The notes: generated from the sequence alone by a model not told the origin. Shown: positions 26,777-35,425, counted from the stretch's first letter. The stretch: 60,163 nt of DNA from Caulobacter sp. (GCA_017745235.1 JAGHZU010000025.1:1-60163), one strand, 5' to 3'. Program-made: numbers and translations.

Positions 26777-27367
26777 TCACAAGGCCAGCAGGCGCTTGAG
26801 AGCGTCCAGGCCGCGTTCGGGCGGTCCGCCGTAGCCGATCGGCTCGACGAACCGTCCGTCGCGATCCATCAGGTAGATCATCGACGTGTGGTCGACCGTG
26901 TACTCGCCGCCCTCCACCGGGACCTTTCGGTAATAGACCCGATAGGCCTTAGCGGCCTTGGCCACCGCCTCCGGCGCGCCCGTGAAGCCCTGGATTCGGT
27001 GATCGAAGTTGGAGAGATAGAGCTTCATCTGGGCCGGGGTGTCGCGCTCGGGATCGACCGAGACGAAGACCACGTTCAGCTTGTCGGCGTCCTTGCCCAG
27101 GGCGTCCAGCCAAGCCGTCATCTGGCCCAGGGTCGTGGGGCATACTTCCGGGCAGTAGGTGAAGCCGAAGAAGATCGCCGTGGGCTTGCCCCGCAGCGAC
27201 TTTTCGCTGACCGGGCGGCCCTCCACGTCGACCAGTTGGAACGGGCCGCCGATCTGTGCGGCCGAGGGCTTCCCGGCCTCCTTGGCGGCGGGCGCGGGGC
27301 GGTCGCAGGCGGCCAGGGGCGTGGTCGCCGCGAGCGCCGCCAGCAGGAAGAAGCGCAGGCCGCCCAT
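26777..27367 (-). CDS. SCO1/SenC-family copper chaperone lipoprotein
   Basis: A protein of 196 residues with a lipoprotein signal (ATTPLAAC, lipobox Cys about residue 21) and a thioredoxin-like domain. It carries the copper-binding CPEVC motif (FFGFTYCPEVCPTTL) and the conserved His in YTVDHTSMIYLMD. SCO proteins deliver copper to the CuA centre of cytochrome c oxidase or act as thiol reductases in that process. The start ATG overlaps the stop of the PCuAC gene (TGATG), so the two are translationally coupled. It is the third gene of a copper-handling operon. Confidence 0.93.
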   Translation of the reverse strand: MGGLRFFLLAALAATTPLAACDRPAPAAKEAGKPSAAQIGGPFQLVDVEGRPVSEKSLRGKPTAIFFGFTYCPEVCPTTLGQMTAWLDALGKDADKLNVVFVSVDPERDTPAQMKLYLSNFDHRIQGFTGAPEAVAKAAKAYRVYYRKVPVEGGEYTVDHTSMIYLMDRDGRFVEPIGYGGPPERGLDALKRLLAL

Positions 27368-27837
27368 CAATGCCTCCCTTGCATCGGGCCGACCGCCTTG
27401 ACAGGGGCGACCACGCGCAGCGGCGGGGCCTTGGCGAACCTCAGCGTCAGCGCGACGCTGGTTCCCGCGCTGATCTGCGCCTTGGGGCGTATGATCATCA
27501 GGTGCTCGGCCCCGGGTTTCAACTGGACCGTGCGACCGGCGGGCAGGGCGATTCCGTCGGCCAGCCGTCGCATCCGCATCACCCCGCCATCCAGGCTCAT
27601 GGTGTGGATCTCGGCATGGTCCGCCAACTCGGTGTCCACCGAAACCAGGCGGTCGTCGACGGCGGCGGTCAGGGTCAGGTAGCAGCCGCCGGCCAGGGCG
27701 CCCCTGGGCGCGGCGCGACACCAGGGATCGGTTACTTTCACGGTGGGTGAGGCCGCAAAGGCGACGCCCGCGAGAGGCAGAGCTGCGCAGGCGGCCGTCA
27801 GCGCGCCGATGCAGCGCGCGGCTTGGAACTTGGACAT
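27367..27837 (-). CDS. Periplasmic copper chaperone PCu(A)C family
   Basis: A protein of 156 residues with a signal peptide (cleaved near AFA-A). The cupredoxin-like domain carries the copper-site residues in HAEIHTMSL, GVMRMRRL and GAEHLMII, fitting the H(M)x10Mx21HxM pattern of PCu(A)C proteins that bind Cu(I) and pass it to SCO or directly to CuA. It sits between a DUF2946 gene upstream and the overlapping SCO gene downstream. The neighbours make a role in cytochrome oxidase copper loading very likely. Confidence 0.92.
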   Translation of the reverse strand: MSKFQAARCIGALTAACAALPLAGVAFAASPTVKVTDPWCRAAPRGALAGGCYLTLTAAVDDRLVSVDTELADHAEIHTMSLDGGVMRMRRLADGIALPAGRTVQLKPGAEHLMIIRPKAQISAGTSVALTLRFAKAPPLRVVAPVKAVGPMQGRH

Positions 27838-27899
27838 GGGTTATCCTGTCGTCTGGACATGATCGAACCGGCGCGCACAGGCGGCCGGGAGCGGAAACG

Positions 27900-28298
27900 T
27901 CAGGCGACGACCGGAGGGCCGGTCTTGGGCGGCGGCGGCGCGGCCAAGCCCAATCCTGGCCGCTGGTGGGCGAGGGGGCTTGTCGGGACTTCCGGGACGG
28001 GAAGCGGTTCGGTCGGGGCGAAGCCAACCGTCGGCGGGGGCAGGGGCGTGGGCAGGCCTGCCGACACGCAGTGCTCGGCCTTGCGGGGCGCAGGCGTAGG
28101 CTTGTCGGTCGTCGACGCGTCTGGCTCGGACACGATCAACGGTCCCTGACCGGTGCAGATCACGAACCTGGGCAGGCTGTCTTGCGCGGCATGCAACATG
28201 AAGCCGTCGGGCGTCAGCACGCGCAGGGCAAGCGCGATCAGGGCCAGGGCCAGCAGGCCCCGCGATCGTCCGATCCAAGCTCGCGAACCGCGTTCCAT
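27900..28298 (-). CDS. DUF2946-like membrane-anchored protein of the copper operon
   Basis: A protein of 132 residues. One N-terminal membrane segment (GLLALALIALALRVLTP) is followed by a short conserved piece (GFMLHAAQDSLPRFVICTGQGPLIV), then a Pro-rich tail with a second Cys/His pair (KAEHCVSAG) and no further fold. The context and the Cys/His residues fit DUF2946-type proteins that accompany copper chaperones. I chose the ATG at 28298 because the upstream extension is low-quality. It is the first gene of the operon with PCuAC and SCO, 62 bases upstream of the PCuAC start. The function is unknown beyond this link. Confidence 0.7.
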   Translation of the reverse strand: MERGSRAWIGRSRGLLALALIALALRVLTPDGFMLHAAQDSLPRFVICTGQGPLIVSEPDASTTDKPTPAPRKAEHCVSAGLPTPLPPPTVGFAPTEPLPVPEVPTSPLAHQRPGLGLAAPPPPKTGPPVVA

Positions 28299-28363
28299 GA
28301 GGACTCGACTACGGGGCGTCCGGGGGCCTGTCCACCTCGGCCAGCCCTTAAGTGATGTGCAAT

Positions 28364-28378
28364 GTTCTTGTATTGTTC
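28364..28378 (+). promoter_or_regulatory. LexA (SOS) box, GTTC-N7-GTTC
   Basis: GTTC-TTGTATT-GTTC is an exact match to the alphaproteobacterial LexA operator. It lies 24 bases upstream of the radical SAM gene and 66 bases from the divergent DUF2946 start. Confidence 0.7.
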
Positions 28379-28402
28379 TCATTGCGGGCGCATGATGACC
28401 TC

Positions 28403-29500
28403 ATGCCCGCGCCCGCCAATCTTCCCGGCCACCTGCGTCCCGAACTCGTGCGGGGGCGCGGCGCCAAGTCCAATCGCACGGGGCGGTTCGAGGCCCTTGT
28501 CACCGAGGTCTTCGACGACGGTTGGGCAAGCGAGGACGAGGAGGCCGTTCAACTGGCCACCGTGCTCCAGCCAATGAAGTCCAAGACCATCATCGCCCGC
28601 AACGACAGTCCCGACGTCGGGTTCGAAAGCTCGATCAACCCGTATCGTGGTTGCAGCCACGGCTGCATCTACTGCTACGCCCGTCCGGCTCATGCCTATC
28701 TTGGCCATTCGCCGGGGCTGGATTTCGAGACGAAGATCTATTTCAAGCCGGAGGCTGGGCGACTGCTGGACCGCGAACTGTCCAAGCCGAAGTACGCGCC
28801 CAAGGTCATCCACATCGGCGGCGACACCGATCCCTACCAGCCGGACGAGCGCCAGATCCGGGCGACGCGGGCGGTGATCGAGACCCTGGCGCGGTTCCGC
28901 CATCCCTTTTCGATCATCACCAAGTCCGCGCTCATCACCCGGGATCTCGACCTGCTGGGGCCGCTGGGCCAGGCGGGATTGGTGCGGGCGGCGGTGTCGA
29001 TCACCAGCCTGGATCACCGGCTGTCGCGCAGCATGGAGCCGCGCGCGGCCACGCCTCGCCGCCGCGTCGAGGCCATGCGCCAACTCGTCGAGGCCGGGGT
29101 GCCGACCACCGTCATGTTCGCGCCGTCCATCCCGTCGCTGAACGATCACGAGATGGAGGACGTGCTCGAAGCCGCGGCCAAGGCGGGCGCGTCCACCGCC
29201 GGCTACGTGGCCCTGCGCCTTCCGCTGGAGATCAAGGACCTGTTCGAGGAATGGCTGGCGGCCGAGCATCCGGACCGCGCGCGGCGGGTGATGTCGCTGG
29301 TGCGTCAGATGCGCGGCGGGGCGGCCTACAGCTCCGAATGGGGCAAGCGCATGACGGGCGAGGGGCCCGTGGCCCAGGTCATGAGCCAACGCTTCCACCT
29401 GGCCCGCGCGCGCTTTGGCCTGGACCGCAAGCTAGCTCCGTTGGACCTCAGCCAGTTCGCCGTGCCGCCCAAGGCGGGAGATCAGTTGTCGTTGTTTTGA
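28403..29500 (+). CDS. PA0069-family radical SAM protein (spore-photoproduct-lyase-like)
   Basis: A protein of 365 residues. The radical SAM cluster motif is YRGCSHGCIYCYARPAH (Cx3Cx2C), followed by the SPL-like region HIGGDTDPYQPDERQ and KSALITRDLDLLGPL. The C-terminal part (PLEIKDLFEEWL; QMRGGAAYSSEWGKRM) is typical of the PA0069 family. Members resemble DNA photoproduct lyases but their reaction is not established. I chose the ATG at 28403 (MPAPANLPG); an exact LexA box ends 24 bases upstream, suggesting induction by DNA damage. That makes a DNA-repair role plausible, though not shown. Confidence 0.9.
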   Translation: MPAPANLPGHLRPELVRGRGAKSNRTGRFEALVTEVFDDGWASEDEEAVQLATVLQPMKSKTIIARNDSPDVGFESSINPYRGCSHGCIYCYARPAHAYLGHSPGLDFETKIYFKPEAGRLLDRELSKPKYAPKVIHIGGDTDPYQPDERQIRATRAVIETLARFRHPFSIITKSALITRDLDLLGPLGQAGLVRAAVSITSLDHRLSRSMEPRAATPRRRVEAMRQLVEAGVPTTVMFAPSIPSLNDHEMEDVLEAAAKAGASTAGYVALRLPLEIKDLFEEWLAAEHPDRARRVMSLVRQMRGGAAYSSEWGKRMTGEGPVAQVMSQRFHLARARFGLDRKLAPLDLSQFAVPPKAGDQLSLF

Positions 29501-29553
29501 GCGAGCCGAACCGGGCTCGGGCGCAGGACCAGGGCGGCGAGAATGGGAGGGCC

Positions 29554-30486
29554 CTAAGCCTCGTGCTCGAGATCCAAGGCCCAGGTCTGATCCACCAGAT
29601 CGTGGCCGAAGCGGTGGGCTGGGGCCTCTTCCACCAGAGTGAAGCCGGCGCGTTCGTAGAGGCGGCGAGCAGCGGTCAGGACGCTGACCGTCCACAGGAC
29701 CATGCGCCGGTAGCCCAACTCCCGGGCGCGAGCGATGCAGGTCTCCACCAACCGCTGGCCCACGCCCATGCCGCGTGCGTCGGGCTCCACGTAGAGCAGG
29801 CGGAGCTTGGCGGTCCCGGCCTGGTCGCCGCGGACCAGAAAGATCGAGCCGGCCATGCCGCCGCCGGCCTCGGCGATCCAGGCGTCGTCTTTCAGCGGAT
29901 CGAAGTTGTCGTGGAAGTCGGCCAGGATGCGGGCGATCAGCGCCTCGTAGTCGGTGTTCCAGTCGTATTCGGACGCATAGACGAGGGCCTGGCGGGCGAT
30001 GACCATGCCGAGGTCGCCGGGGCGCAGGCCACGCAGCGTCACCTCGGGCGCTCCGCCGTCGAAGACATCGTTCAGCGTCGCCGCCGCCGACAGCAGGCGT
30101 GAACGCTGAAGGGGAGGCAGGCCGTCGATCAGCGCGCCGACGGCGGCGCGGGTCCGGGTTTCGAGCGCGGCGAAGGCGGTCTGGCCTGCTTCGGTGAGGG
30201 AAAGCAGCTGATGGCGTCCGTGGGCGGGGTTCTCGCGCGCGACGACGAGGCCGCGCGTCGAGAACCGCTTGATCGTGCGGCTGACCTGCGCCGGGTCCAG
30301 CCGCAGGGCGCGGGCGATGTCGGCGGCCATCGAGGTGGTTCGGGTCTTCAGCTCGTAGAGGATCCGGGCTTCGCTGAGGGAGAAGGGGCTGCCATCATAG
30401 TGGGTGTCCAGCAGGCCGAGACGGCTGGTGTAGACCCGGTTGAAGGCGCGCAGGGTGGCGACGTCGCGATCGTGCTGGGTGGTCAT
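29554..30486 (-). CDS. MarR-type regulator fused to GNAT acetyltransferase
   Basis: A protein of 310 residues. Residues ~1-150 form a MarR winged helix (FSLSEARILYEL; DIARALRLDPAQVSRTIKRF; VVARENPAHGRHQLLSLTEAG). Residues ~155-310 form a GNAT domain with the acetyl-CoA loop RLLYVEPDARGMGVGQRLV and LYERAGFTLVEEAP. Such two-domain proteins are common; their acetyl acceptor is usually unknown. The ATG at 30486 is preceded by GGAG at good spacing. Two copies of TTGATTGNGTCAA lie just upstream and are likely its own operators. It is divergent from the short glycosyltransferase gene. Confidence 0.92.
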   Translation of the reverse strand: MTTQHDRDVATLRAFNRVYTSRLGLLDTHYDGSPFSLSEARILYELKTRTTSMAADIARALRLDPAQVSRTIKRFSTRGLVVARENPAHGRHQLLSLTEAGQTAFAALETRTRAAVGALIDGLPPLQRSRLLSAAATLNDVFDGGAPEVTLRGLRPGDLGMVIARQALVYASEYDWNTDYEALIARILADFHDNFDPLKDDAWIAEAGGGMAGSIFLVRGDQAGTAKLRLLYVEPDARGMGVGQRLVETCIARARELGYRRMVLWTVSVLTAARRLYERAGFTLVEEAPAHRFGHDLVDQTWALDLEHEA

Positions 30487-30500
30487 CGGCGGCTCCAATG

Positions 30501-30513
30501 TTGATTGAGTCAA
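30501..30513. promoter_or_regulatory. Operator copy 1, TTGATTGAGTCAA
   Basis: Its TTGA and TCAA half-sites form a palindrome, and it differs by one base from copy 2 (30526-30538), 25 bases away centre to centre. The position just before the MarR-GNAT start suggests autoregulation. Confidence 0.6.
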
Positions 30514-30525
30514 TATTTCGATGTC

Positions 30526-30538
30526 TTGATTGCGTCAA
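30526..30538. promoter_or_regulatory. Operator copy 2, TTGATTGCGTCAA
   Basis: The second copy of the palindromic element. It lies between the two divergent genes, so it could affect both the regulator and the glycosyltransferase gene at 30588. Confidence 0.6.
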
Positions 30539-30587
30539 CATTGTTCGCGCCCTTGACCCGAACCGATCCTGGCCTGAAGCAGGGGCC

Positions 30588-31067
30588 ATGATCTCCGTCG
30601 TCCTCCCCACCCGCGATAGCGCCGCCGCCCTGGTCCAGGTCCTGACCGTGCTCGTGCCCGCGGCCGTCGACGGCCTGGTCAAGGAGGTGCTGTTCGCCGA
30701 CGCCGGCTCGACCGACGCTACGCTGGCGATCGCCGAGGACAGCGGCGCTCGCGTGATCTCCGCACCGGGCGATGTCTCGGCGCAACTGACGGCGGGCTGC
30801 GCGGAAGCTCGGGGAACGTGGATGCTCGTACTGGGCGAGGCGCTTGCCCTGCCGGACGGGTGGCGCACGCCGGTGGAGGCCCATCTGGCGGGCGGCGGAG
30901 GCCAGCCGGCGGTGATCACCGCCCCAGGCCTTTTCGGGTTTCCTGGGCGCCCCCAGGCTGTGCTGGCCCGGCGCGAGGCGGTGGACGCGGCCGGCTTCGG
31001 CGGCGGCGAACCGCTGAGGAGCCTGCTGGACCGGCTGAAGTCCAAGGCCGTGCGCTTGAAGGTCTAG
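30588..31067 (+). CDS. Short family-2 glycosyltransferase-like protein
   Basis: A protein of 159 residues with the GT-A start MISVVLPTRDSAAALVQVL and the nucleotide-sugar region EVLFADAGSTDATLAIAED, as in family-2 glycosyltransferases. It continues with GARVISAPGDVSAQLTAGCAEA. It is shorter than the ~220 residues of typical members and lacks much of the acceptor half; PGRPQAVLARREAVDAAGF may be the remnant. I chose the ATG at 30588 because the family pattern begins there. Donor and acceptor are unknown. It is divergent from the MarR-GNAT regulator. Confidence 0.8.
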   Translation: MISVVLPTRDSAAALVQVLTVLVPAAVDGLVKEVLFADAGSTDATLAIAEDSGARVISAPGDVSAQLTAGCAEARGTWMLVLGEALALPDGWRTPVEAHLAGGGGQPAVITAPGLFGFPGRPQAVLARREAVDAAGFGGGEPLRSLLDRLKSKAVRLKV

Positions 31068-31101
31068 GCGCTGCGCGTCAGCCCGGCGAAGCGGGCAAGC
31101 C

Positions 31102-32670
31102 CTACTGATCCAGGCGGAAGTCGATCACCCGCGCCCCGCTGGCCACGGCGTCCAGGGTCTTTGTCTCCGCGCCCATCAGCTTGCGATAGGTCCAGTAGGA
31201 AGCCATGACCTTCTCGACGTAGTTGCGGGTTTCCTGGGCCGGCAGGCTCTCGATGAGAAGCAGAGGATCGCAGTCAGCCCCGCCCAGCTGTTCCTGGGTC
31301 TTGATCAAGGTGCCTGGGCCGCCGTTGTAAGCGGCCACGGCCCGGAACAGGTCGGGGCTCTGCAGGCCTCGGTCCATCAGCCAGGTGAAATAGTCCTGGC
31401 CGACGCGCAGGTTGAAGCTGGGATCCAGCAACGGCGTGGTGTCGGCCAGAAGCTTGTCGTCGCCGGCCGCGCGGGCGGCCGCCACCGGCATCAGCTGCAT
31501 CAGGCCCGTGGCTCCCGCGCCGGAGATCGCATAGGGGTCGAACCGGCTTTCCTGGCGCACCAGGGCGTAGACCATGGCCTTGTCGATCGTGAAGCCGCCC
31601 TTGGGCTCCAGCGGGGGCAAGGGGTAGTCCTCGTTGCCCACGCGCTTGACCGGCCGGCCGGCGTTCAGCGGAGCCTTTTCGTTCAACGCCAGCGCCAGTT
31701 CGCTCCAGTCTGCGCGGGTCCGGGGATCGTCGCTGGCCAGCGACAGGCCGGCGCGCAACTCCTGGCCCGCCTCGGTCCAGCGGCCGACCTGCGCCAGAGC
31801 GGCGGCGCGACGGGCGCGGGGATCGGCCGACAGCAGGCGTCCCAGCGAGTTCACGTCGGGACCGTCGTACGAGACCTTGGTCAGCAGGGCGGCGATCGGA
31901 TCGTCCTGGGCCAGCGCCTGACCGGCCAGGGCCAGTTGGCGTGCGGCGATCATGCCGTAGAAGGTGTTGGGCGCGCGTGCGGCCTGGTTCAGCAGGTCTT
32001 CGACATCGCGGCCCTGGCCGGCGGCCGCGGCCGAGCGGGCGGCCCAGAAGGCGGCGGCTGCGCGCAGCCATTCATCCTGGTTGTCGTCGTTGGCCACGCG
32101 CTCGAAGGCGGTCCGGGCCTGGGCGAAGCTTTGCAGGCGATAGGCCGCCAGGCCCGCGATCCACGGCTCGCCCACGCTCTGAGCCAGGGTCAGGGCCCGC
32201 TTCACGTCGCCGGAATAGTAGGCTTCTCGTGCGGCGCGGGCCTTGTCGGCCGGGGCGGGCCCCTTGGCGGCCGTCACGAAAAGGGCCGGCGCCCTGGGTG
32301 CCGGCGCGCGGGCGGGCTTGCGCTTCAGGGCCAGGGCGTAGACGCGGTCGGCGCCGGCCTGGTCGCCGTACGAGGCCAGCCACGCGCTCAGCTCGGCGTA
32401 GTCGGCCATGTGGGCGCTGGGATGCATCAGGCGCGAATAAACCAGCCGTCCGGTCAGGCTCTTGTCGCGGGTGTTGGCCAGGGCCGCCTCGGCGGCGTCG
32501 AAGTCGCCGTGATCCGCCGCGGCGAAGGCGGCGCGATAGAAGCGGGCGTCGGCGTCGGACAGCGGCTCCAGCGCCGAGGCGTGGGCGAATGTCGCCGACA
32601 GGCAGACGATGAAGGCCGAGAGAACGGCCAGAGGGCGAGCCAAAAACGGCAATGCGTGCGCGCGCCACAC
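31102..32670 (-). CDS. Lytic murein transglycosylase (SLT family)
   Basis: A protein of 522 residues with a signal peptide (cleaved near FAHA-S). A long helical superhelix of repeat-like segments (about residues 40-350) is followed by an SLT catalytic domain, YALVRQESRFDPYAISGAGATGLMQLMP, whose Glu in RQES is the catalytic acid, and by VAAYNGGPGTLIKT. The architecture matches soluble Slt70-type enzymes that cleave peptidoglycan to 1,6-anhydromuropeptides in the periplasm. The start is a GTG at 32670, fixed by the signal peptide. It stands alone, upstream of no obvious partner. Confidence 0.92.
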   Translation of the reverse strand: MWRAHALPFLARPLAVLSAFIVCLSATFAHASALEPLSDADARFYRAAFAAADHGDFDAAEAALANTRDKSLTGRLVYSRLMHPSAHMADYAELSAWLASYGDQAGADRVYALALKRKPARAPAPRAPALFVTAAKGPAPADKARAAREAYYSGDVKRALTLAQSVGEPWIAGLAAYRLQSFAQARTAFERVANDDNQDEWLRAAAAFWAARSAAAAGQGRDVEDLLNQAARAPNTFYGMIAARQLALAGQALAQDDPIAALLTKVSYDGPDVNSLGRLLSADPRARRAAALAQVGRWTEAGQELRAGLSLASDDPRTRADWSELALALNEKAPLNAGRPVKRVGNEDYPLPPLEPKGGFTIDKAMVYALVRQESRFDPYAISGAGATGLMQLMPVAAARAAGDDKLLADTTPLLDPSFNLRVGQDYFTWLMDRGLQSPDLFRAVAAYNGGPGTLIKTQEQLGGADCDPLLLIESLPAQETRNYVEKVMASYWTYRKLMGAETKTLDAVASGARVIDFRLDQ

Positions 32671-32718
32671 CCCGAAGGGTCCCCGACGCGTCCCGGTTCC
32701 AACTGGTCGGAACCTTGT

Positions 32719-33537
32719 CTAGTGGGGCCGCTCGGGTCGATCAAGCCTTTCGGAGAGCATCAGCATGTCGGTCCAGGCCTTCTTCTTGGCGTCCGGCTTC
32801 CGCAGCAGGAACGCCGGATGCAAGGTGGGCAAGGCGGGAAGCTCGATTTGACCGTCGCTGGAAGTCCATTCGAACCAACGGCCGCGAAGCGACAAAATGC
32901 CTTCCTCACGGCGCAGCATGCTCTTGGCCGAGGCGCCGCCGACCAGCAAAAGGATCTTCGGCTGCACCAGCTGAATCGCCCGCTCCAGGAACGGCGCGCA
33001 GACGGCCTGTTCCTGCGGGGTGGGCGTGCGGTTGCCGGGCGGACGCCAGAAGACGGTGTTGGTCACGAACGTACGGTCCAGCACGCCGGCGGCCTTGAGC
33101 ATTCTGTCCAGCAACTGGCCGGCGCGGCCAACGAACGGCGCGCCCTGGGCGTCCTCGTCGGCGCCGGGCGCTTCGCCGATCACCATCAGCGGGGCGTCGG
33201 CCGGGCCGCGCGAGACCACGGCCTGGCGCGCGCCCTGGGTTTTCAGAGGGCAGCCGTCGAACGCGGCGATGGCGGCGGCCAGGGCCGGCAGATCGGCGCA
33301 TGCCGCCGCCAGGGCCTTGGCCTCGGCGACGGTCGCGCCCAGGTCGGGGCGTCCGAAGGCCGGCGTGATGACAGGGGCGGCGACCGGCGGCGGCGTGGGC
33401 TCGCGCCGGGCTCGCAGCATCGCCGCGCCCTCGGCCAGGCGATCGATGGGATCGTCCGCATACGAGGCCTCGACGCCCGCATCGGCCCAGAAGGCGAGCA
33501 GGCTTTCCACGGCGCGAGGATCGACGGCGAGGTCCAT
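32719..33537 (-). CDS. Uracil-DNA glycosylase, family 4 (UdgA-like, Fe-S)
   Basis: A protein of 272 residues. After a variable ~90-residue N-terminal part it carries the family-4 motifs VIGEAPGADEDAQGAPFVGRAGQLLD (motif A) and LPTLHPAFLLR (motif B). The Cys residues in FDGCPL and AVCAPFLERA belong to the expected [4Fe-4S] ligand set. It removes uracil from DNA in base-excision repair. Start ATG at 33537. No LexA box is seen next to it. Only 48 bases separate it from the lytic transglycosylase gene downstream. Confidence 0.92.
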   Translation of the reverse strand: MDLAVDPRAVESLLAFWADAGVEASYADDPIDRLAEGAAMLRARREPTPPPVAAPVITPAFGRPDLGATVAEAKALAAACADLPALAAAIAAFDGCPLKTQGARQAVVSRGPADAPLMVIGEAPGADEDAQGAPFVGRAGQLLDRMLKAAGVLDRTFVTNTVFWRPPGNRTPTPQEQAVCAPFLERAIQLVQPKILLLVGGASAKSMLRREEGILSLRGRWFEWTSSDGQIELPALPTLHPAFLLRKPDAKKKAWTDMLMLSERLDRPERPH

Positions 33538-33689
33538 GCTATTGTCTTAGCCCGAACTTCCCCCGGCCTCCAACGCTGCAACGCAGCAAAAAACGCCGGT
33601 TTATTCTTGACCACCCGTGCGTCACCTCACGATAAGTTTCGACTCAAACAGCAAAGAAGACGGGCCGAGGGCCCGGGGCGGGAGAACCG

Positions 33690-35363
33690 ATGAGCGAAGA
33701 GCTCGAACGCGAGTCGATGGAATACGACGTCGTCATCGTCGGCGGGGGACCGGCCGGCCTGTCGGCGGCCATTCGGCTCAAGCAACTCGCCGCCCAGGCC
33801 GGGACCGAGGTTTCGGTCGCTGTGCTGGAGAAGGGCTCGGAGGTCGGCGCCCACATCCTCTCGGGCGCGGTGATCGATCCCAAGGGGCTGGCCGAACTGT
33901 TCCCCGACTGGAAGGCGCGCGGCGCGCCGCTGGAGACGCCGGTCAAGACCGACCGTTTCCGCCTGCTGGGCCCGCAAGGCGACATCTCGCTGCCGATGTT
34001 CGCCATGCCGCCGTTCATGCACAACCACGGCTGCTACATCGCCTCGCTGGGCAATGTCTCGCGCTGGCTGGCCGCCCAGGCTGAGGAACTGGGCGTGGAG
34101 ATCTATCCGGGCTTCGCCGCCTCGGACCTGGTCTGGAACGATGACGGCTCGGTCAAGGGCGTCGTGGTCGGCGTGGTGGGCGTCGCCAAGGACGGCCATC
34201 ACAAGCCCGACTACAACCCCGGCATGGAGTTGCACGGCAAGTACGTGTTCATCGCCGAGGGCGTGCGCGGCTCGCTGGCCAAGCAACTGATCGCCAAGTT
34301 CAAGCTCGATGAGGGCAAGTCGCCCCAGAAGTACGGCATCGGCATCAAGGAGCTGTGGCAGATCCCGGCCGACAAGCACCAGCCGGGCCTGGTCGAGCAC
34401 ACCACCGGCTGGCCGCTGGACCAGCAGACCGGCGGCGGCAGCTTCATGTACCACTTCGGGGACAACTACGTGTCCATCGGCTACGTGGTGCACCTAAACT
34501 ACAAGAACCCTTGGCTCTCGCCGTTCGACGAGTTCCAGCGCTTCAAGCAGCACCCCTCGGTCCGTCCGCACCTGGAAGGCGGCAAGCGCATCGCCTACGG
34601 CGCGCGCGCCATCACCGAGGGCGGCTACCAGTCGGTGCCCAAGCTGACGTTCCCGGGCGGGGTGCTGATCGGCTGCTCGGCCGGGTTCGTGAACGTGCCG
34701 CGCATCAAGGGCAGCCATAACGCCGTCAAGACCGGCATGCTGGCCGCGGAAGCCGCCTTCGCCGCGATCGGCGGGGGCCGCGCCAGCGACGAACTGGTCG
34801 AGTACCAGACCGCCTACGAAGGGTCGTGGGTGGCCAAGGAGCTGAAGATCGTCCGCAACGCCAAGCCGCTGCTGGGCAAGTTCGGCACCGCCCTGGGCGG
34901 CGCCCTGGGCATGTTCGACATGTGGGTGAACCACCTGACGGGCGGCTTCTCGTTCTTCGGCACCATGAAGCACGAGAAGACCGACGCGGCGTCGACGGGC
35001 CTGGCCAAGGACTACAAGCCCCTGGTCTACCCCAAGCCCGATGGCGTGATCAGCTTCGACAAGCTCAGCTCGGTGTTCCTGTCGGCGACCAACCACGAGG
35101 AAGACCAGCCCGCGCACCTGAAGCTGAAGGATCCGTCGATCCCGATCCAGGTGAACCTGCCCAAGTACGGCGAGCCGGCGCGGCTCTACTGCCCGGCCGG
35201 CGTCTACGAAGTGCTCTACAACGAGCAGGGAGCCGATCCGAAGTTCCAGATCAACGCCCAGAACTGCGTCCACTGCAAAACCTGCGACATCAAGGACCCG
35301 TCGCAGAACATCGTGTGGACCACGCCGGAAGGCGGCGGCGGACCCAACTATCCGAACATGTAG
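33690..35363 (+). CDS. Electron transfer flavoprotein-ubiquinone oxidoreductase
   Basis: A protein of 557 residues. It has an N-terminal FAD-binding Rossmann motif (VVIVGGGPAGLSAAIRL), a central quinone and membrane-associated region (TGGFSFFGTMKHEKT) and a C-terminal [4Fe-4S] domain (YCPAGVYEV; NAQNCVHCKTCDIKDPSQN). Length and order match ETF-QO, which passes electrons from acyl-CoA dehydrogenases through ETF to ubiquinone at the inner membrane. The ETF subunits are not in the window. The start at 33690 has GGGAG upstream. A classical terminator follows. Confidence 0.96.
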   Translation: MSEELERESMEYDVVIVGGGPAGLSAAIRLKQLAAQAGTEVSVAVLEKGSEVGAHILSGAVIDPKGLAELFPDWKARGAPLETPVKTDRFRLLGPQGDISLPMFAMPPFMHNHGCYIASLGNVSRWLAAQAEELGVEIYPGFAASDLVWNDDGSVKGVVVGVVGVAKDGHHKPDYNPGMELHGKYVFIAEGVRGSLAKQLIAKFKLDEGKSPQKYGIGIKELWQIPADKHQPGLVEHTTGWPLDQQTGGGSFMYHFGDNYVSIGYVVHLNYKNPWLSPFDEFQRFKQHPSVRPHLEGGKRIAYGARAITEGGYQSVPKLTFPGGVLIGCSAGFVNVPRIKGSHNAVKTGMLAAEAAFAAIGGGRASDELVEYQTAYEGSWVAKELKIVRNAKPLLGKFGTALGGALGMFDMWVNHLTGGFSFFGTMKHEKTDAASTGLAKDYKPLVYPKPDGVISFDKLSSVFLSATNHEEDQPAHLKLKDPSIPIQVNLPKYGEPARLYCPAGVYEVLYNEQGADPKFQINAQNCVHCKTCDIKDPSQNIVWTTPEGGGGPNYPNM

Positions 35364-35392
35364 CGCCCATCCGAAGGCGCATACCCAGACAG

Positions 35393-35425
35393 GGCGCGGT
35401 CCGGATCTTCGGACCGCGCCTTTTT
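35393..35425 (+). terminator. Rho-independent terminator after ETF-QO gene
   Basis: GGCGCGGTCCG and CGGACCGCGCC form an 11-bp stem with a 6-base loop, followed by five T. It starts 30 bases past the stop. Confidence 0.9.
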
